DNA from: Hymenopellis radicata
Lineage: Eukaryota; Basidiomycota; Agaricomycetes; Agaricales; Physalacriaceae
NCBI GenBank assembly: GCA_015501595.1
Contig: JADNRX010000013.1
Span: forward strand, 248,001 to 312,000
Length of the DNA: 64,000 nt
Direction of reading: 5' to 3'
Below are positions 62,681 to 64,000 of the stretch, piece after piece. Position numbers and translations under genes: made by a program. The notes below the pieces were generated by a model. It made no database searches, had not been told where the DNA came from, and was given only the letters and a program-made list of their open reading frames with translations. Position 1 is the stretch's first letter. Each line of letters begins with the position of its first letter.

Positions 62681-63681
62681 CGTTGGCGACAGTGAGCAAG
62701 ATGCCCTCAACGTCGCGTCTGATCCGGAGGGTGCCGAAATCAGGGCCTTGCCGGCGCCGGCCGCCACTACCGCCAACTCTGTGCAGGCAGCCCGCAGCAC
62801 TCGTCCCACGGGCCATGGGCATCAATTCTGTTTGGACCTTGGTACGTGATGGTGGCACTGATTCTTTCCTTTCTGACGTTGATTTGTTGATTGCGTTCCC
62901 AGTACTGTAGCTTTGTGTATCCAATCATCTGTTCAGACCGCTGTCTTCTTGATCTAGCCAACACTCTACGGTGTTATCACGCTTCGGTTGGTTGTCATGA
63001 ACTCGGTCTTCTCGTCGGATCTTACGAATGATGTTTACTGCCTCAACGTGCGGCTTCATCAAGGCGCGGGCATCACGCAGCCAAGAGTGTACCGTACACC
63101 TACTGCAGTGGAAAAGGTGCTGTAGTATACTTGATTTTGGGCGCAACTATGGTCTAAACAATGAGTTGTACTACGTGGTGCGAACAATTTCTGTCACTTC
63201 GGATTATGTTACTGACTCGCCGAACACAAGTCCTCTTCTAAGTATAGAAGCTTCAAGGAGACTCGGAGTTACCAATATCTTTTCGAGACACCTTCCTTTG
63301 ATCCATTCTCTTCACTCCATTCAGCTTTGCAAGCTTTTGCCCGTCACTATTGATACCGGCATGGCATCGTTCGGATAACATGGCATTTCCTAATACTGTA
63401 ACACTAGCTCCGCTCTCAACGCAGTGCATCTCTCTTCCCCGCACGTCCATCCTCACTCCTCCCCACGTCTCCCTCTCCCTTTGCAGTCCCTTTGCTGACC
63501 TGGAATGTAAGTGCTTCTGGCCCTGTTTAAGTAATTTATGCTTTCGCAGTCGGCATCGGCTTCCGGGGCCTCAACAGGTTCCACTGTTGATGTTCCATCT
63601 ACTTGCGCCGCTTCTTGATTTCTCTCTGCGATACCGAATCTCATAGCATCTCTCTTGCAGAGCTTGTGTTGAGCACAAGAG
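62681..63681. other. 1-kb region, no gene recognised
   Basis: Between divergent COQ1 and the FAD monooxygenase. Short open frames only. An ATG at 62816 followed by a plausible donor (MGINSVWTL) does not extend into anything recognisable. Confidence 0.35.
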
Positions 63682-64000
63682 ATGTCAGTCAGACAGGCGC
63701 CGTTGTCAATCACCTTTGCAGTCGTTGGAGGAGGTGGGTGCTTTCAATACCAGAGGACTTGACGGCTACTTGACAACATTTTCTCAAAGGTATCGGCGGT
63801 CTTGCGTGCGCTTACTCATTGGCGCGCCATGGACATACAGTCCATGTTTTTGAAAGAGACAAAGCACAACCGCAAGTGCGTCTCTGTTCCACTACAAGTT
63901 CTGGTTGTTCTCTAAGTTGTGGACCACAGCGATCGGGCGGCATTCGCGTTCCTCCAAATCTCACAAAACTCTTGCTCGAATGGGGCCTCGATAAGGAGCT
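63682..64000 (+). CDS. FAD-dependent monooxygenase, salicylate-hydroxylase type (partial, N-terminus)
   Basis: Exons 63682..63733, 63790..63875 and 63930 to the window edge. MSVRQAPLSITFAVVGGG-IGGLACAYSLARHGHTVHVFER is the Rossmann GxGxxG dinucleotide-binding motif with its acidic end, then SGGIRVPPNLTKLLLEWGL, typical of class A flavin monooxygenases acting on aromatic substrates. The gene continues beyond the window, so substrate and completeness cannot be judged. Confidence 0.88.

Noticed and set aside
62816..63000. Possible XPG/FEN-like start (MGINSVWTL followed by a donor)
   Set aside because: Splicing to the next acceptor gives a short peptide with a stop and no nuclease motifs.

Overview
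The window is nuclear DNA from a filamentous basidiomycete, most likely an Agaricomycete (mushroom-forming fungus). Almost every gene is cut by many introns of about 45-60 nt with short GT/AG sites and CTNAC-type branch points. The gene set also fits: LINKIN/ITFG1-like protein, YANK kinase, M50B peptidase, F-box-like and SET proteins, and a clustered nitrate transporter and nitrate reductase. No bacterial operons, CRISPR arrays, phage genes or rRNA were seen, and I found no convincing tRNA gene. Exon limits were worked out by hand from splice motifs, reading phase and family conservation. For 14 genes the summed exon length closes exactly in frame.

Layout. 0-11 kb: arginyl-tRNA synthetase (cut by the left edge), ITFG1/LINKIN-like membrane protein, guanylate kinase, YANK/STK32 kinase, and 2-oxoglutarate dehydrogenase E1. 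11-24 kb: LIG4-like DNA ligase, sugar transporter, small heat-shock protein with a decayed divergent copy, SAGA subunit Sgf73, seryl-tRNA synthetase and casein kinase 2 beta. 24-34 kb: tyrosine-phosphatase-like protein, histone H2A, M50B peptidase, ribosomal proteins P2 and S15 (divergent), PEBP, and a secreted alpha-amylase with a CBM20. 34-36 kb: gene-free repeats (a foldback/MITE-like element and a diverged direct repeat). 36-46 kb: DHA1-type MFS transporter, U2AF65, DPM3 and FIS1 (starts 58 bp apart), and an oligopeptide transporter. 47-55 kb: aldose-1-epimerase-like, F-box-like, SET and LYR-motif proteins. 54-61 kb: nitrate assimilation locus with a decayed partial NRT2 copy, an NRT2 gene and a full nitrate reductase; no nitrite reductase is present. 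61-64 kb: polyprenyl diphosphate synthase COQ1 and the start of an FAD-dependent monooxygenase cut by the right edge.

How the genes work together. Most are unrelated housekeeping genes packed tightly and often divergently. Two functional groups stand out: nitrate uptake and reduction (NRT2 plus NR), and extracellular carbon/nitrogen scavenging (amylase, sugar transporter, oligopeptide transporter, aldose epimerase). Unusual features are repeated GC-AG introns, very small exons (4, 13, 16, 17 and 18 nt), and many isolated one-base frame breaks in otherwise conserved genes, which look mostly like base-calling errors rather than gene death.
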